Shown one piece after another: positions 37,369 to 46,355 of a stretch of DNA of 64,000 nucleotides. The stretch lies in the NCBI GenBank assembly GCA_040752815.1, contig JBFMGC010000010.1, positions 1 to 64,000 of the forward strand. The letters run 5' to 3'. The first letter of the stretch is position 1. Each line of letters opens with the position of its first letter. A model generated the notes under the pieces. That model did no database searches, was not told the origin of the DNA, and saw only the letters and a program-made list of their open reading frames with translations. Source of the stretch: Candidatus Zixiibacteriota bacterium. Its GTDB lineage: Bacteria > Zixibacteria > MSB-5A5 > GN15 > FEB-12. The position numbers and the translations under genes were made by a program.

Positions 37369-38967
37369 TCACCGCCCGTGCCCGGCTGGATCGGTGATTA
37401 CGCCGTTAACCGCCGATGCCGACGCGGTCGCCGGCGAACAGATGAACAACTCGGAACCGTCGCGCAAGCGGGGTCCGAACCAAAACGTGGTCAGCCCGCG
37501 TTCCCCTGTTGCCGGCAACGGGAATCCGCTCAAGCTGCCGGGATGTTGCACGATTGCCCCCGCCTCGATATACACGCGAATCAACCCTTTCTTGAGCGCC
37601 TCGAGATAAACAGAGCGCGAACCAGGAACAACCGTCAGGCGACAACCGTCGTGCACTTCGTGGCCCCTGATAATATCAGCAGCCACTCGAAGATCCTCGA
37701 ACCGTCCCGCCATGCATCCGCCCACGAACACCATGTGAACCGGCAGGTCACGCATCTCCGCCACGGCGCGGGACTCGATCGGTTTGTCAACTGGAGCCGC
37801 CTGAGGCACAAGATGGTCGATATTGATCTGGTACAGTTGACGGTATTCGGCGTCCTTGTCCGGTACGAGCGGCTGATATCGAGTCATCGTGCGTCCGGTG
37901 AGATATCGCCGCGTGGTGGCGTCATACGCGCACAGCGCACCAACCGCACCGGTGTAGGTGCTCAGCGCGGCCAGAGTGTAGCGCTCGCCCATGGTCATCT
38001 GAGAAACTGCCGCCCCAGTGTATTCGATCACTCGTCCGGCCAGCTCTTCCGACGCGAGCTGCCTGATTACCGACAGGGCGATATCAATAGCCGAGACTCC
38101 ACGGCCGCGTCTGCCGCTGATGACCACGCGGACCGTCTCCGGTACGATGAGGCGGTACTTGCCGCCGGCCCACACCGCGGCCAGATCATGCGGATTGACA
38201 GCTATCGCCAGTCCGGCCATGGCGCCGAATCCGATGGTCTGGCCACCAACACCGAGCGTCATACTTCCCGGCACGAGATGTCCCTTTTCCAGCGCCACCT
38301 GGGGGCAGTTCCCCTCCTCGACATCGTGGAACGCCCTGATCCCCTGGCGGCGCGCGAATTCGCGCACCAGGCGGTGCGCCTCGACTACCGTGCCGCCGAT
38401 CTCATCATGGCTGTGACCGGGCATGAGGACTACCCGCGACGGATTCCAGACCCGTTCCTCGTTCTTGAGGAACTCCTTGATCACCCCGGCGGCGCCGTCG
38501 GGAGCGATAGTGAGGTCCGGCTCGACCTCTATCGACTGTCCAGGATCGACGCGGTCGGTCGCAGCAGCCCGGGCCAGTATCTTTTGTACCGCGGTCCTCT
38601 TACCGTAGAGGGAATTGGCATGCGCCGGAAGGGCCAGGCCAGGGAAAGCGAATTCCAGTTGTTCCAGCTTGAGAAACGCCGGCTTTTCCCTGAAACCGTA
38701 GCGACGGCGCCAGTTGTAAAACGCCGCCTTGGAGATTCCGAGTTCGAGGCCGGCTTTCTCGTCGTCTCCGTACCGCTCCCACAGATTGCGAATATCCTGT
38801 TCGGAGAACTTGGGCAGCGAGTACTTGGGGACGTTTTTCTTGCGCCGCCAGTAGGCAACCAGATATGCCGGAACGCCGCCGAGACGCTCGCCTATCTTTT
38901 CGTCAGTCTTGTAAAGCCTCTGAAGCCGGAGCAGTTCCGATTTGGTTGGAATCTTGCCCCTTTTCAT
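37369..38967 (-). CDS. Double helix-turn-helix protein fused to a degenerate aconitase-like domain
   Basis: 532 residues. Residues 1-92 hold two matching helix-turn-helix units: TDEKIGERLGGVPAYLVAYWRRKK and DDEKAGLELGISKAAFYNWRRRYG. Residues 120-532 follow the aconitase/isopropylmalate-dehydratase large-subunit fold: GHLVPGSMTLGVGGQTIGFG, VPETVRVVISG, GGCMAGRFEDLRVAAD, VVPGSRSV, EAGAIVQHPGSLSGF and ICSPATASASAVNG. The catalytic DSH has become GGQ, the N of 'CTNxR' is A, and two of three iron-sulphur cysteines (normally GCSMC) are gone; only the first remains. It is therefore probably not a dehydratase but a DNA-binding regulator sensing a small carboxylate (inference). The ATG overlaps the HIT gene stop by four bases (ATGA). 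Confidence 0.8.
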   Translation of the reverse strand: MKRGKIPTKSELLRLQRLYKTDEKIGERLGGVPAYLVAYWRRKKNVPKYSLPKFSEQDIRNLWERYGDDEKAGLELGISKAAFYNWRRRYGFREKPAFLKLEQLEFAFPGLALPAHANSLYGKRTAVQKILARAAATDRVDPGQSIEVEPDLTIAPDGAAGVIKEFLKNEERVWNPSRVVLMPGHSHDEIGGTVVEAHRLVREFARRQGIRAFHDVEEGNCPQVALEKGHLVPGSMTLGVGGQTIGFGAMAGLAIAVNPHDLAAVWAGGKYRLIVPETVRVVISGRRGRGVSAIDIALSVIRQLASEELAGRVIEYTGAAVSQMTMGERYTLAALSTYTGAVGALCAYDATTRRYLTGRTMTRYQPLVPDKDAEYRQLYQINIDHLVPQAAPVDKPIESRAVAEMRDLPVHMVFVGGCMAGRFEDLRVAADIIRGHEVHDGCRLTVVPGSRSVYLEALKKGLIRVYIEAGAIVQHPGSLSGFPLPATGERGLTTFWFGPRLRDGSELFICSPATASASAVNGVITDPAGHGR

Positions 38968-39452
38968 TGGCGGCGCAGCTCCTGTCGCAGGACTTCGTAG
39001 ACAGGTTCCAGCGGGATCGACACCACTGCGGTCTGCCCGATAACCGGCATGAAATTGGTGTCACCGTTCCAGCGCGGCACGACATGCATGTGCACATGCC
39101 CGGGAATGCCCGCGCCCGAAAGGCGACCGAGGTTCATGCCGACATTCAGGGCGTGGGGCTTGAGACGCTTCTTGATCGCGACTACAGTCATGCGGATAAG
39201 GTCGAAGAACTCGGCCGCCTCGTCCGCCTTGAGACTTTCCAACTGGCTGACATGGCGATTGGGGACAATCAGGGTGTGACCGGTATTGTACGGGAACTTG
39301 TTGAGGATGATGAAGTTCTTCTCGCCGCGATAGAGAATCAGATTCTCGACCGAATCCTCCATGCGGAACCGGTTGCACAAGATGCACCCTTTCTCCTTTT
39401 TGCCCAGGATAAACGCGGCTCGCCATGGAGCCCACATCGTATTGCCGGCCAT
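38964..39452 (-). CDS. HIT-family hydrolase
   Basis: About 162 residues from ATG 39452. It starts GNTMWAPWRAAFILG, a conserved opening in bacterial HIT proteins of the Ap4A-hydrolase/adenylyltransferase type, with a CILC zinc pair. The core NTGHTLIVPNRHVSQLESL and the triad GHVHMHVVPRWNGDTNFMPVIG follow. The frame extends to 39674 but that part crosses repeats and lacks similarity. Family members hydrolyse or transfer nucleoside monophosphates; this subgroup often acts on dinucleoside polyphosphates. It is coupled to the HTH-aconitase-like gene by an ATGA overlap, so the two products may function together. Confidence 0.88.
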   Translation of the reverse strand: MAGNTMWAPWRAAFILGKKEKGCILCNRFRMEDSVENLILYRGEKNFIILNKFPYNTGHTLIVPNRHVSQLESLKADEAAEFFDLIRMTVVAIKKRLKPHALNVGMNLGRLSGAGIPGHVHMHVVPRWNGDTNFMPVIGQTAVVSIPLEPVYEVLRQELRRQ

Positions 39453-39831
39453 ATATGTCAATATACGGTGCCGTGGAACGGCGCAACAGCGAAATTGAAA
39501 AGCCCTTCTTGCTATCTGATTGACCGATAGCGGCTTGGTGGGCGGTCGGCCTATGCGTGTTTGCCTCGGGAGGGTGCGAAGATGGGCCGAAGCATATTTC
39601 TTTGTGTCGCGGGCACTTAGGGGGAGATGTTTGCGTGCGACAGGAGACAGGCCGAGATCCTTGGGACCACCCACCGGGGCGGGATCCAGGCACGCCTTTA
39701 TCTTAGGCGACCCATCATTTTGCCGGGTTACCTCGTGCGTAGTGGACGTCCTCGTCCACCACGACGCGCCGATGCCCCAGGGGTTGGCCCTGCGGTGAGT
39801 TTAGCAGCTTCGGTGGGCCACCGAGACGGCC
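39453..39831. other. 379 bp gene-free region with family A palindrome
   Basis: Between the DUF885 gene and the HIT gene no gene is convincing. A family A palindrome lies at 39735-39764 and partial family B-like text (GGTGGGCCACCGAGACGG) near 39811-39830. The rest, 39480-39730, shows no recognisable element. The HIT promoter should lie near 39460-39520. Confidence 0.55.
39735..39764. repeat. Dispersed palindrome, family A copy 3
   Basis: In reverse orientation it reads CGTGGTGGAC-GAGGAC-GTCCACTACGCAC, one base different from copy 1 at 3975-4003. Confidence 0.85.
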
Positions 39832-41547
39832 CTACAGACCGAATGATGCGCGTATCAGAGCCGGAGGAATAGACCCGAATGACAGCAGCTTATCGTAGAA
39901 GGCTTGTTCATCGAAAGCATCACCATCGCGCTGCATGACCTCGTCGCGGAGCCTCTCGATCTCGATCTTGCCCACCAGATACGACATCCACACGCTCGGC
40001 GTCAGCGTATACTTGCGCACCATTTTCCGATGATACTCTTTATCGGACTCGCTTTCGGCGTCGAGCGTACTGATCATCCAGTCCGCGCACTGCTCATAAG
40101 TAAACTGCCCGGTGTGGAGTTTGACATCGGCGATAATCCGTGCCGCGCGGTACCTGATACCGCCGAGAATAGCCAGCCACATGGCCGGGTCTTCCTCACC
40201 GTAAAGGCCGGCGTGGTACATTAGTTCCTCGCAGTACAGCGCCCAACCCTCGACCATGAGCATGTTAGACTGCCAGCGCCGGATCAGCGACGCATTTCTC
40301 CCGGCGAGCTGCATCTGCAAATGGTGCCCGGGATAAGCCTCGTGCACGACCGAGCCTTTGAAACCGCGACGGTGGACATAGCGATAGAACGCCGCGCGCT
40401 GGCTGGGATCCAAAGTGTCCGGCAGCGGCCTTACGTAGAAAATCGCGCGCTGATTCCGTTCGAACGGCCCAGCCGGATGATATGCAATGCCCGCCACCAT
40501 AGATCTGAGAAACTGGGGTGTCTCCACCACCTCAACCGGCGCGATATCTTCAGGCACCGACACAACGGAATTATCGCCCAGAAACCTCCGCACTCGGTCG
40601 ATTTCCCAACGGTAGTAGTCCAGAACGTCCTTACGTCTAAAACTGGCTGGTACGAATACTGAATCGCGGCCGGTCTGGTGGTTTTCGTCGACATACTGCC
40701 GATACAGCCGATACTCCTCCTGCGCCGCGGCCAGCAGCGCCTCACCCATTCGCAGCAGCGAATCGGAATCATAGTTCAAAAAGCTGCCGTGGCTAAGCAT
40801 GTAATCGAAGTTCACTTTGCCGATAGCAAACGAGGTGGCCGGCCCCGGCGTTAAACCGTCGAGAAAAGCCGCGAAATCATTCATCGCCTCGCGCGCCTGG
40901 GTTGAGACGCGGAGAATCTCGTCTGCCCGCTCAGGAAACTGTCTCATGAGCTCCGCCGCTACCTCCTGGTAAAAGGCGTTGGCGGACTCCAACGATTCAT
41001 CGGCGAGGTCGAGATACACGTCGGGCGGGCCCTTGAGATTGCTACGCGCCGCCTGAAACAGCTCCGGCACCGCTTTCATGCGCGCCAGGATCGACAACAG
41101 CTTTTCCGACAGCGGAGCATGTTGCGACAGAAGCAGGAAGTAAACTCCGTTGACCGCCTCATCGATATACAACTGCGGCGATTTCTCATGCCACTTGATC
41201 TCTTTGATATCGAGCAGGGTCATCTCGACATTGGAGCGGATCAGCTTAAAATCGATCGCGTCTTCCGGGGAGAACGAATAATTGCGGTATTGATGGAGTT
41301 TTTCTACGAAACCGGTGAGCCGTCCGCGCATCTGTCTTACCGAGCCGGGGGAGTAGTCGGCCAAACGATGATCGTAATCATGGATGCCCATCTCGGTGGC
41401 GTGGACGGGGTAAAACAACTGCAGGGCGGCGAGTATCTCCCCCGTGAGCTTGTCAAACGATTCCTCGTTCCGGGCGGCGCTAAGATCTGGGGCAGCCAGT
41501 AAAGTCAGGGAGAGCAGAATTAACAGGGCGGTTGTCCAGCGGATCAT
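39832..41547 (-). CDS. DUF885 family protein (gluzincin-like, exported)
   Basis: 571 residues from ATG 41547, which has GGAGG four bases upstream and opens a signal peptide (IRWTTALLILLSLTLLAAPDLSA). The family hallmark GSVVHEAYPGHHLQMQLAG gives an HExxxGH-like zinc site, and SNMLMVEGWALYCEELMYHAGLY adds the downstream glutamates. DUF885 proteins resemble M3/M32-type metallopeptidases. A secreted carboxypeptidase-like role is plausible, but the substrate is unknown. The extension to 41613 adds residues from the intergenic space. Confidence 0.85.
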   Translation of the reverse strand: MIRWTTALLILLSLTLLAAPDLSAARNEESFDKLTGEILAALQLFYPVHATEMGIHDYDHRLADYSPGSVRQMRGRLTGFVEKLHQYRNYSFSPEDAIDFKLIRSNVEMTLLDIKEIKWHEKSPQLYIDEAVNGVYFLLLSQHAPLSEKLLSILARMKAVPELFQAARSNLKGPPDVYLDLADESLESANAFYQEVAAELMRQFPERADEILRVSTQAREAMNDFAAFLDGLTPGPATSFAIGKVNFDYMLSHGSFLNYDSDSLLRMGEALLAAAQEEYRLYRQYVDENHQTGRDSVFVPASFRRKDVLDYYRWEIDRVRRFLGDNSVVSVPEDIAPVEVVETPQFLRSMVAGIAYHPAGPFERNQRAIFYVRPLPDTLDPSQRAAFYRYVHRRGFKGSVVHEAYPGHHLQMQLAGRNASLIRRWQSNMLMVEGWALYCEELMYHAGLYGEEDPAMWLAILGGIRYRAARIIADVKLHTGQFTYEQCADWMISTLDAESESDKEYHRKMVRKYTLTPSVWMSYLVGKIEIERLRDEVMQRDGDAFDEQAFYDKLLSFGSIPPALIRASFGL

Positions 41548-41609
41548 CAAACCTCCAAAGTTGAGCAAACCAATGTACCCGCCGACTGCCGGCGAGCGCA
41601 ACCAAAGAT

Positions 41610-42968
41610 TCAACGGGAAAACAGGGCCACGAGTTCGATATGGCGCGTGTGGGGAAACATATCGACCGGCTGGACCTCGGACATGCGGTAGCCCCGGTCA
41701 CAGAGCGCCTGGGCGTCGCGGGCAAAAGTCGCCGGGTTGCAGGAATAGTAGAGCAGCCGGGCCGGAGCCAGGGCGAGTATTCGCTTGAGTGCCTTGGGAT
41801 GCAGCCCCGCCCGGGGCGGATCAATTATAAAAGCGTCAAAGTCGCGCAAGTGCTCCGGCCCCCCACGCAGGTATTCGGCGACATTGGCCTGCAGGAAAGT
41901 CACATTGACGATGCCATTCACCGAGGCGTTTTCGCGGGCGATGGTCACCGCGTCGGGAACAATCTCGACTCCGACCACCTCGGATACTCGCGGCGCCAGC
42001 AGATGTCCGATCGTACCGGTACCGCAGTACAGATCGAGCAATCGGTCACTGGGCAATGGTTTCAGCAGTTCGAATCCGGCCTGATAGAGCAGCTCGGCCT
42101 GTTCGGTGTTCGTCTGGAAGAACGAATTGGCTCTGATCCGAAAAGTCAGACCGAGGATTTTTTCTTCGATATAGCCCGGTCCGAACAAAACAGATTCGGT
42201 TTCGGCCGTAGCGATATTCGATTTGGAGCCGTTCTGGCCATGGATAATAGTCGTCATTCGTGGGAACGACTCAAGCAGCTCAGAGACCAAGCGCTCCGCA
42301 AGAGAAAACGGGCCCCGATTGGTGACGATGTTGACCATGGTTTGGCCGGTACGGAGGCCGCGCCGGACAATCAAAAAGCGCATATAGCCGGTGTGGCGGG
42401 TGACATCGTACACCGGCACCTGCTCGCGCTTGACGAAATCGCGCACGGACCCGACAATGCGATTGGCCATATCATCCTGGAGGTGACAGGCGTGCAAATC
42501 AAAGATATCGTCGAATCGTCCCCGTCGATGCAGCCCGAGGTGAAAACCGCCCTCCTCCAGCGCATGAAACGAGAACTCCATCTTGTTGCGGTATTCGAAG
42601 ACATTGCTGCAAGGGAGTACGTCGCGAACAGCGGCCTCGCGCAAACCCCCGATTCGCGCCAGGCATTCGACCACGTGCCGCTTCTTGAAAGCCAACTGTT
42701 CACTGTAGGCGAGGTCCTGCCAAGAGCAGCCGCCGCAGGTTCCGAAATGCAGACACCGCGCCTGGATTCGCTGAGGCGAGCGCGACGTAATCTCCCTCAC
42801 CAGACCCTGGCTGTAGCGTGGGTGCGAGCGGGTGATTTCAGCCAGCACCGTTTCCCCGGGCAGGCCGGAGTCGAGAAACACCACTTTACCGTCGAGATGC
42901 GCCACCGCCTTGCCGTCGAAGGCGAGATCCTCAATAGTGAGCTGGTGGAGAGGTCTATCCAAGTTCAT
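41610..42968 (-). CDS. RNA m5U methyltransferase (RlmD/TrmA family)
   Basis: 452 residues. A TRAM-like N-terminus (DGKAVAHLDGKVVFLDSGLPGETVLAEIT) is followed by iron-sulphur ligands RCLHFGTCGGCSWQ (Cys72, 78, 81) with a fourth in DLHACHL. The AdoMet site is LLDLYCGTGTIGHLL, and the catalytic motifs are IDPPRAGLHPKAL and YYSCNPATFARD with the nucleophile cysteine. It methylates C5 of a uridine in 23S rRNA, or possibly tRNA; sequence alone does not separate RlmD, RlmC and other subgroups. It overlaps the CDF gene by four bases (ATGA). Confidence 0.92.
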   Translation of the reverse strand: MNLDRPLHQLTIEDLAFDGKAVAHLDGKVVFLDSGLPGETVLAEITRSHPRYSQGLVREITSRSPQRIQARCLHFGTCGGCSWQDLAYSEQLAFKKRHVVECLARIGGLREAAVRDVLPCSNVFEYRNKMEFSFHALEEGGFHLGLHRRGRFDDIFDLHACHLQDDMANRIVGSVRDFVKREQVPVYDVTRHTGYMRFLIVRRGLRTGQTMVNIVTNRGPFSLAERLVSELLESFPRMTTIIHGQNGSKSNIATAETESVLFGPGYIEEKILGLTFRIRANSFFQTNTEQAELLYQAGFELLKPLPSDRLLDLYCGTGTIGHLLAPRVSEVVGVEIVPDAVTIARENASVNGIVNVTFLQANVAEYLRGGPEHLRDFDAFIIDPPRAGLHPKALKRILALAPARLLYYSCNPATFARDAQALCDRGYRMSEVQPVDMFPHTRHIELVALFSR

Positions 42969-43876
42969 TCGAGATCATGGCCGTGATGGCGGCAAAGCAG
43001 TTCCGAGCGGTCGCACCCTTTCTGTTCGATCTGGATGGTCGAGTGTCCGATACCGAACCGCTCGCGCATGAGACGGCCGATTTCGGTGACTATAGCCGGC
43101 CCCCGGCTGTAGTCTTCATCCTTGAGGCAGACGTGACAGGAAAGTGCAATTTCATAGGATGACAGCGACCAGATGTGAAGATCGTGTACGTCGCACACCG
43201 CCGGGACCGCCCGGATGGCGCGGTGGACCTGGTCGAAATTCACCGCCGACGGCACCGCCTCCATCAGGATCATCACCGCCTCCTTGATCACAAGATACGA
43301 CGACCAGAAGATCATAAGGGCGATAGCGGTGGACAGGATGGGGTCGATCACCGTCAAACCAGTGAACAGGATCACCACGCCGCCGATCAGCACCACGCCC
43401 GAAGAGGCGGTGTCGTAGGCCATGTGCAGGAAAGCGGTTTTTAAGTTGAGCGACTTGTCTTTCTCACGGTGCAGAAGGACGACCGAAAGCAGATTGCCCA
43501 ATAAGCCAATCGCTGTCACGGTAAGGAACAGCCAGGGCATGGAGATTTCCACGGGATTCATCAGTCGCTGGTACGCCTCCCAGATGATGAAGAGCGCGAT
43601 CACGACCAGGGAGACAGCCGATATGAACGCGGTCATTACCTCGATCCGCATGAAGCCATAGGTAGACCGTTTGGTGGCCGGTAACTGGGAGCCTTTGACC
43701 CCAAGCCAGGCCAGGACCAGCGCAGCGACATCAGACAAATTGTGGACGGCATCGGCGGTCAACGCCAGGTAACCGGAAATCAGTCCCGCGACAAACTCGG
43801 CCACCGTGATGATCGAGTTCAGGACAATGGTCCAGAACAGGCGACGGCCCGATACCGGATGATCACGCATATTCAT
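42965..43876 (-). CDS. Cation diffusion facilitator (CDF) transporter
   Basis: 303 residues with six transmembrane helices. The metal site is formed by DAVHNLSD in helix 2 and HMAYDTASS in helix 5, the classic HxxxD pair of zinc-type CDF proteins. A cytoplasmic ferredoxin-like domain follows (HRAIRAVPAVCDVHDLHIWSLSSYEIALSCHVCL), ending in a short histidine/cysteine segment CRHHGHDLE that may bind metal. It exports Zn2+ or a related ion by proton antiport. Translation is coupled to the downstream methyltransferase gene. Confidence 0.92.
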   Translation of the reverse strand: MNMRDHPVSGRRLFWTIVLNSIITVAEFVAGLISGYLALTADAVHNLSDVAALVLAWLGVKGSQLPATKRSTYGFMRIEVMTAFISAVSLVVIALFIIWEAYQRLMNPVEISMPWLFLTVTAIGLLGNLLSVVLLHREKDKSLNLKTAFLHMAYDTASSGVVLIGGVVILFTGLTVIDPILSTAIALMIFWSSYLVIKEAVMILMEAVPSAVNFDQVHRAIRAVPAVCDVHDLHIWSLSSYEIALSCHVCLKDEDYSRGPAIVTEIGRLMRERFGIGHSTIQIEQKGCDRSELLCRHHGHDLE

Positions 43877-43930
43877 ACGGGTAATGTACGAAAAAGAACC
43901 GTCGGAGCGTAGAGGGATTTGGGTCGCCGC

Positions 43931-45250
43931 TTAAGCGCGCGGCGTGGCCTCAGAGCTGATCTTCTCGACCTTCAGACGCAGAATCCGATTCTCGCTCTTG
44001 GCCAGCACCGTCAGGCGAGCGTCGGCGATGTTCACCGCCTCGTACTTGTCGGGCAGCCGCCCCAGAGCCTCCAAGAGCAGGCCCGCGAGTGTGTCGTGCT
44101 CATCCTCGGGCAGGTGACTATCGATCAGCTCGTTGGCGTCACCCGGCCAGACATCGCCATCGGCAAAGAGCGAACTCTCGGAGAGCCGGGCGATCGGCGC
44201 CGGCTCGGCATCGTACTCGTCCTGAATCTCTCCCACGAGTTCCTCGAGGATGTCCTCGATCGTGATGATCCCTGCCGTACCGCCGAACTCGTCGAGCACT
44301 ATCGCCATGTGGTTGCGGCCGCGCTGAAACTCCTTGAGCAGGCGCGGGAGCGGCATGGAATCCGGCACAAACAGGGCCGGTCGAATGAGCGCGCCCAGAT
44401 CAATCCGGCCAAGGTCGACCCGCCGCTCGATCAGGTCCTTGGTGTGAATGACTCCGATTACTTTATCGATGGTTTCTTCATATACGGGGTACCGGCTGTA
44501 GCCCTGCTCGGTGATCGTGCGGAGGATCGCCTCCGGATCGGCGGTACGGTCAAGGGCTATTACATCGGGCCGCGGAGTCATGGCGCGGCGCGCGGTGGAG
44601 TCGGCAAAATCGAAGACCGAGCGGATGAACTCGTGCTCGGTCTCGTCGAATACCCCCCGCCGCTTGCCCTCCAGGACCATCACATTGATCTCTTCCTCGG
44701 TGACGTGATGATGACTGTCAGAGCGTTTGAATCCAAGCATGCGCACGATCGCGTTGGCCTGCCAGCTCAACATGCGCGAAAACGGCGCCGTAAGCTTGAT
44801 GAACACGCCGGCCGGTGCGGCTACGTAGCGGGCGAATCGCTCCGGGTAACTCAGCGCGATATACTTCGGAACCAGTTCGCCGATCACCACGGACAGGATC
44901 GTGATGCCCACCACCACCAGGCCCATGGCAAGCGTGGTTGCGGATTCTACGACCCACTGCCAGGGCGAGTGCATCAGAGCGGCCTCGATCTTGGCGACTA
45001 TCGTGGCGCCGGAGAATACGCCCATAAGCGCCGTCACCAGGGTAATACCGACCTGAATCGACGCCAAGAAACGCTCCGGATCGGAGCGCAGCTTTCTCGC
45101 GCGCGTGGCGCCCCATTTCTTTTCCGCGGATTTCTGAGCGAGGCGGCTCAGCCGGCTAGAAATGATGGAGAATTCCGCCAGCGCGAAAAGCCCGTTGGCG
45201 AGCACCAGGACAACGATGGCCGCCAACTCCAGGAGAAGTTCGCGGTCCAT
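43931..45250 (-). CDS. HlyC/CorC family membrane protein (CNNM + CBS pair)
   Basis: 439 residues. The N-terminal DUF21/CNNM membrane domain (AAIVVLVLANGLFALAEFSIISSR..., LASIQVGITLVTALMGVFSGATI) is followed by a CBS pair (MTPRPDVIALDRTADPEAILRTI; VIHTKDLIERRVDL; MAIVLDEFGGTAGIITIEDILEELVGEIQDEYD) and the CorC/HlyC C-terminal domain (LLLEALGRLPDKYEAVNIADARLTVLAKSENRI). Family members influence Mg2+/Co2+ efflux or ion homeostasis. ATG 45250 lies 62 bases after htpX. Confidence 0.93.
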   Translation of the reverse strand: MDRELLLELAAIVVLVLANGLFALAEFSIISSRLSRLAQKSAEKKWGATRARKLRSDPERFLASIQVGITLVTALMGVFSGATIVAKIEAALMHSPWQWVVESATTLAMGLVVVGITILSVVIGELVPKYIALSYPERFARYVAAPAGVFIKLTAPFSRMLSWQANAIVRMLGFKRSDSHHHVTEEEINVMVLEGKRRGVFDETEHEFIRSVFDFADSTARRAMTPRPDVIALDRTADPEAILRTITEQGYSRYPVYEETIDKVIGVIHTKDLIERRVDLGRIDLGALIRPALFVPDSMPLPRLLKEFQRGRNHMAIVLDEFGGTAGIITIEDILEELVGEIQDEYDAEPAPIARLSESSLFADGDVWPGDANELIDSHLPEDEHDTLAGLLLEALGRLPDKYEAVNIADARLTVLAKSENRILRLKVEKISSEATPRA

Positions 45251-45312
45251 GTCAGCGCCCCGGTCTCAGTGAGGCGCGCCGGCGTTCATAGCCGGGTGCG
45301 GTGTCACTCGGT

Positions 45313-46173
45313 TCATCCATGGTGTGGCATCTGAGCCATCTGCCGCAGCCTGCTGATCCGCTCCTCAACCGGCGGATGGGTCGAGAACAGGGTCGTAAAG
45401 CTCTTTCCCGAGAGCGGGTTGGCAATCATCAGGTGTGCTGTGGCCGGACGATCATCGAGATTCATGCGAATCGGTGAGCGATGCAGTTTTTCGAGCGCCG
45501 AAGCCAGCGAAAGGTACTTGCCCGTAACCCGCCCGCTCTCAGCGTCGGCTTTGTACTCACGCTGGCGCGATATGGCCATCTGAATGATCATCGCTACAAT
45601 CGGCGCAAGGAACGCGGCTACAAGGAGGCCGATAGCGCCGCCGCGGTTGTCGTCGCGGCCGCCACCGCCTCCGAAAATCGCCCCCCAGCGGGCGATCGAC
45701 GCCAGTATGCCGATCGCACCGGCAAACGTGGCCGCGATTGTACCAACCAGCATGTCTTTATTCTGAATGTGAGCTATTTCGTGGCCGATCACGCCTTCCA
45801 GTTCGTCTTCGGTCAGCAGCTCGAGAAGTCCCTCCGACACTGCCACCGCGGCGTGATCCAGGCTGCGGCCGGTGGCAAAGGCATTGGGGGCGCGGGTCGG
45901 CACGATGTAAACCGCCGGCATGGTCGGCATCATGGCCTGCTGGACCACCCTGCGGACAACGCGAAACAACTTCGGATGGTCTGACTCATTCACGCGACGA
46001 GCGCGATACATGGCCAGCACCACCTTGTCCGAGAACCAATAGGCCAGGAAGTTCATGATCGAGGCGAAGACAAAAGCCATCACCATGCCAGACTGGCCGC
46101 CTGCTGAATATCCGACAGCCACGAAGAGGGCTATCAGACCAAGCATCATGAAAGTAACTTTAACACTGTTCAT
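45313..46173 (-). CDS. htpX: Membrane protease HtpX
   Basis: 286 residues, the usual length. Two N-terminal helices precede the zinc site GVIGHEIAHIQNKD (HEIAH at 131-135); another two helices follow (LVAAFLAPIVAMIIQMAI) and SRQREYKADAESGRVTG supplies the third ligand glutamate. The protease works with FtsH in membrane protein quality control. A perfect hairpin lies 14 bases upstream of the ATG. Confidence 0.95.
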   Translation of the reverse strand: MNSVKVTFMMLGLIALFVAVGYSAGGQSGMVMAFVFASIMNFLAYWFSDKVVLAMYRARRVNESDHPKLFRVVRRVVQQAMMPTMPAVYIVPTRAPNAFATGRSLDHAAVAVSEGLLELLTEDELEGVIGHEIAHIQNKDMLVGTIAATFAGAIGILASIARWGAIFGGGGGRDDNRGGAIGLLVAAFLAPIVAMIIQMAISRQREYKADAESGRVTGKYLSLASALEKLHRSPIRMNLDDRPATAHLMIANPLSGKSFTTLFSTHPPVEERISRLRQMAQMPHHG

Positions 46174-46186
46174 TTCTCATCTACCT

Positions 46187-46212
46187 GCCCGGCACGTAAT
46201 ATGGTGCCGGGC
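46187..46212. repeat. Hairpin in the htpX leader
   Basis: GCCCGGCAC and GTGCCGGGC are exact reverse complements around an eight-base loop. Being within the htpX leader it could affect its translation, or it is another dispersed palindrome (its flank 'gggctactac' resembles family E flanks). Confidence 0.5.
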
Positions 46213-46355
46213 TACTACAATCAACCTTTTTCCGCGTCCGTGGGCCGGTCGCGCAGTCCTACCAGTATATCGCCGAAAACGCCGCAATGTTCCGCCCCGA
46301 CCGGACAGCCGGCCGCAACTCATTGTCGCACAGACAGATGAAGAGCTCCGCTACC

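Noticed and set aside
37360-39000. 546-codon plus-strand frame opposite the HTH-aconitase-like gene
   Set aside because: It is an antisense shadow caused by GC-rich codon bias. The minus frame has recognisable domains and coupling with the HIT gene, while this one reads as an Arg/His-rich random sequence.
38964-39674. Long version of the HIT protein (236 residues)
   Set aside because: The extra N-terminal part crosses a gene-free region, lacks similarity to HIT proteins and has no ribosome site. ATG 39452 matches the family start.
41640-42986. 448-codon plus-strand frame opposite the RNA methyltransferase gene
   Set aside because: No domain or ribosome site; the minus strand encodes a complete enzyme with Fe-S and AdoMet motifs.
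43919-45334. 471-codon plus-strand frame opposite the HlyC/CorC gene
   Set aside because: Antisense shadow; the CBS and membrane domains are clear on the minus strand.
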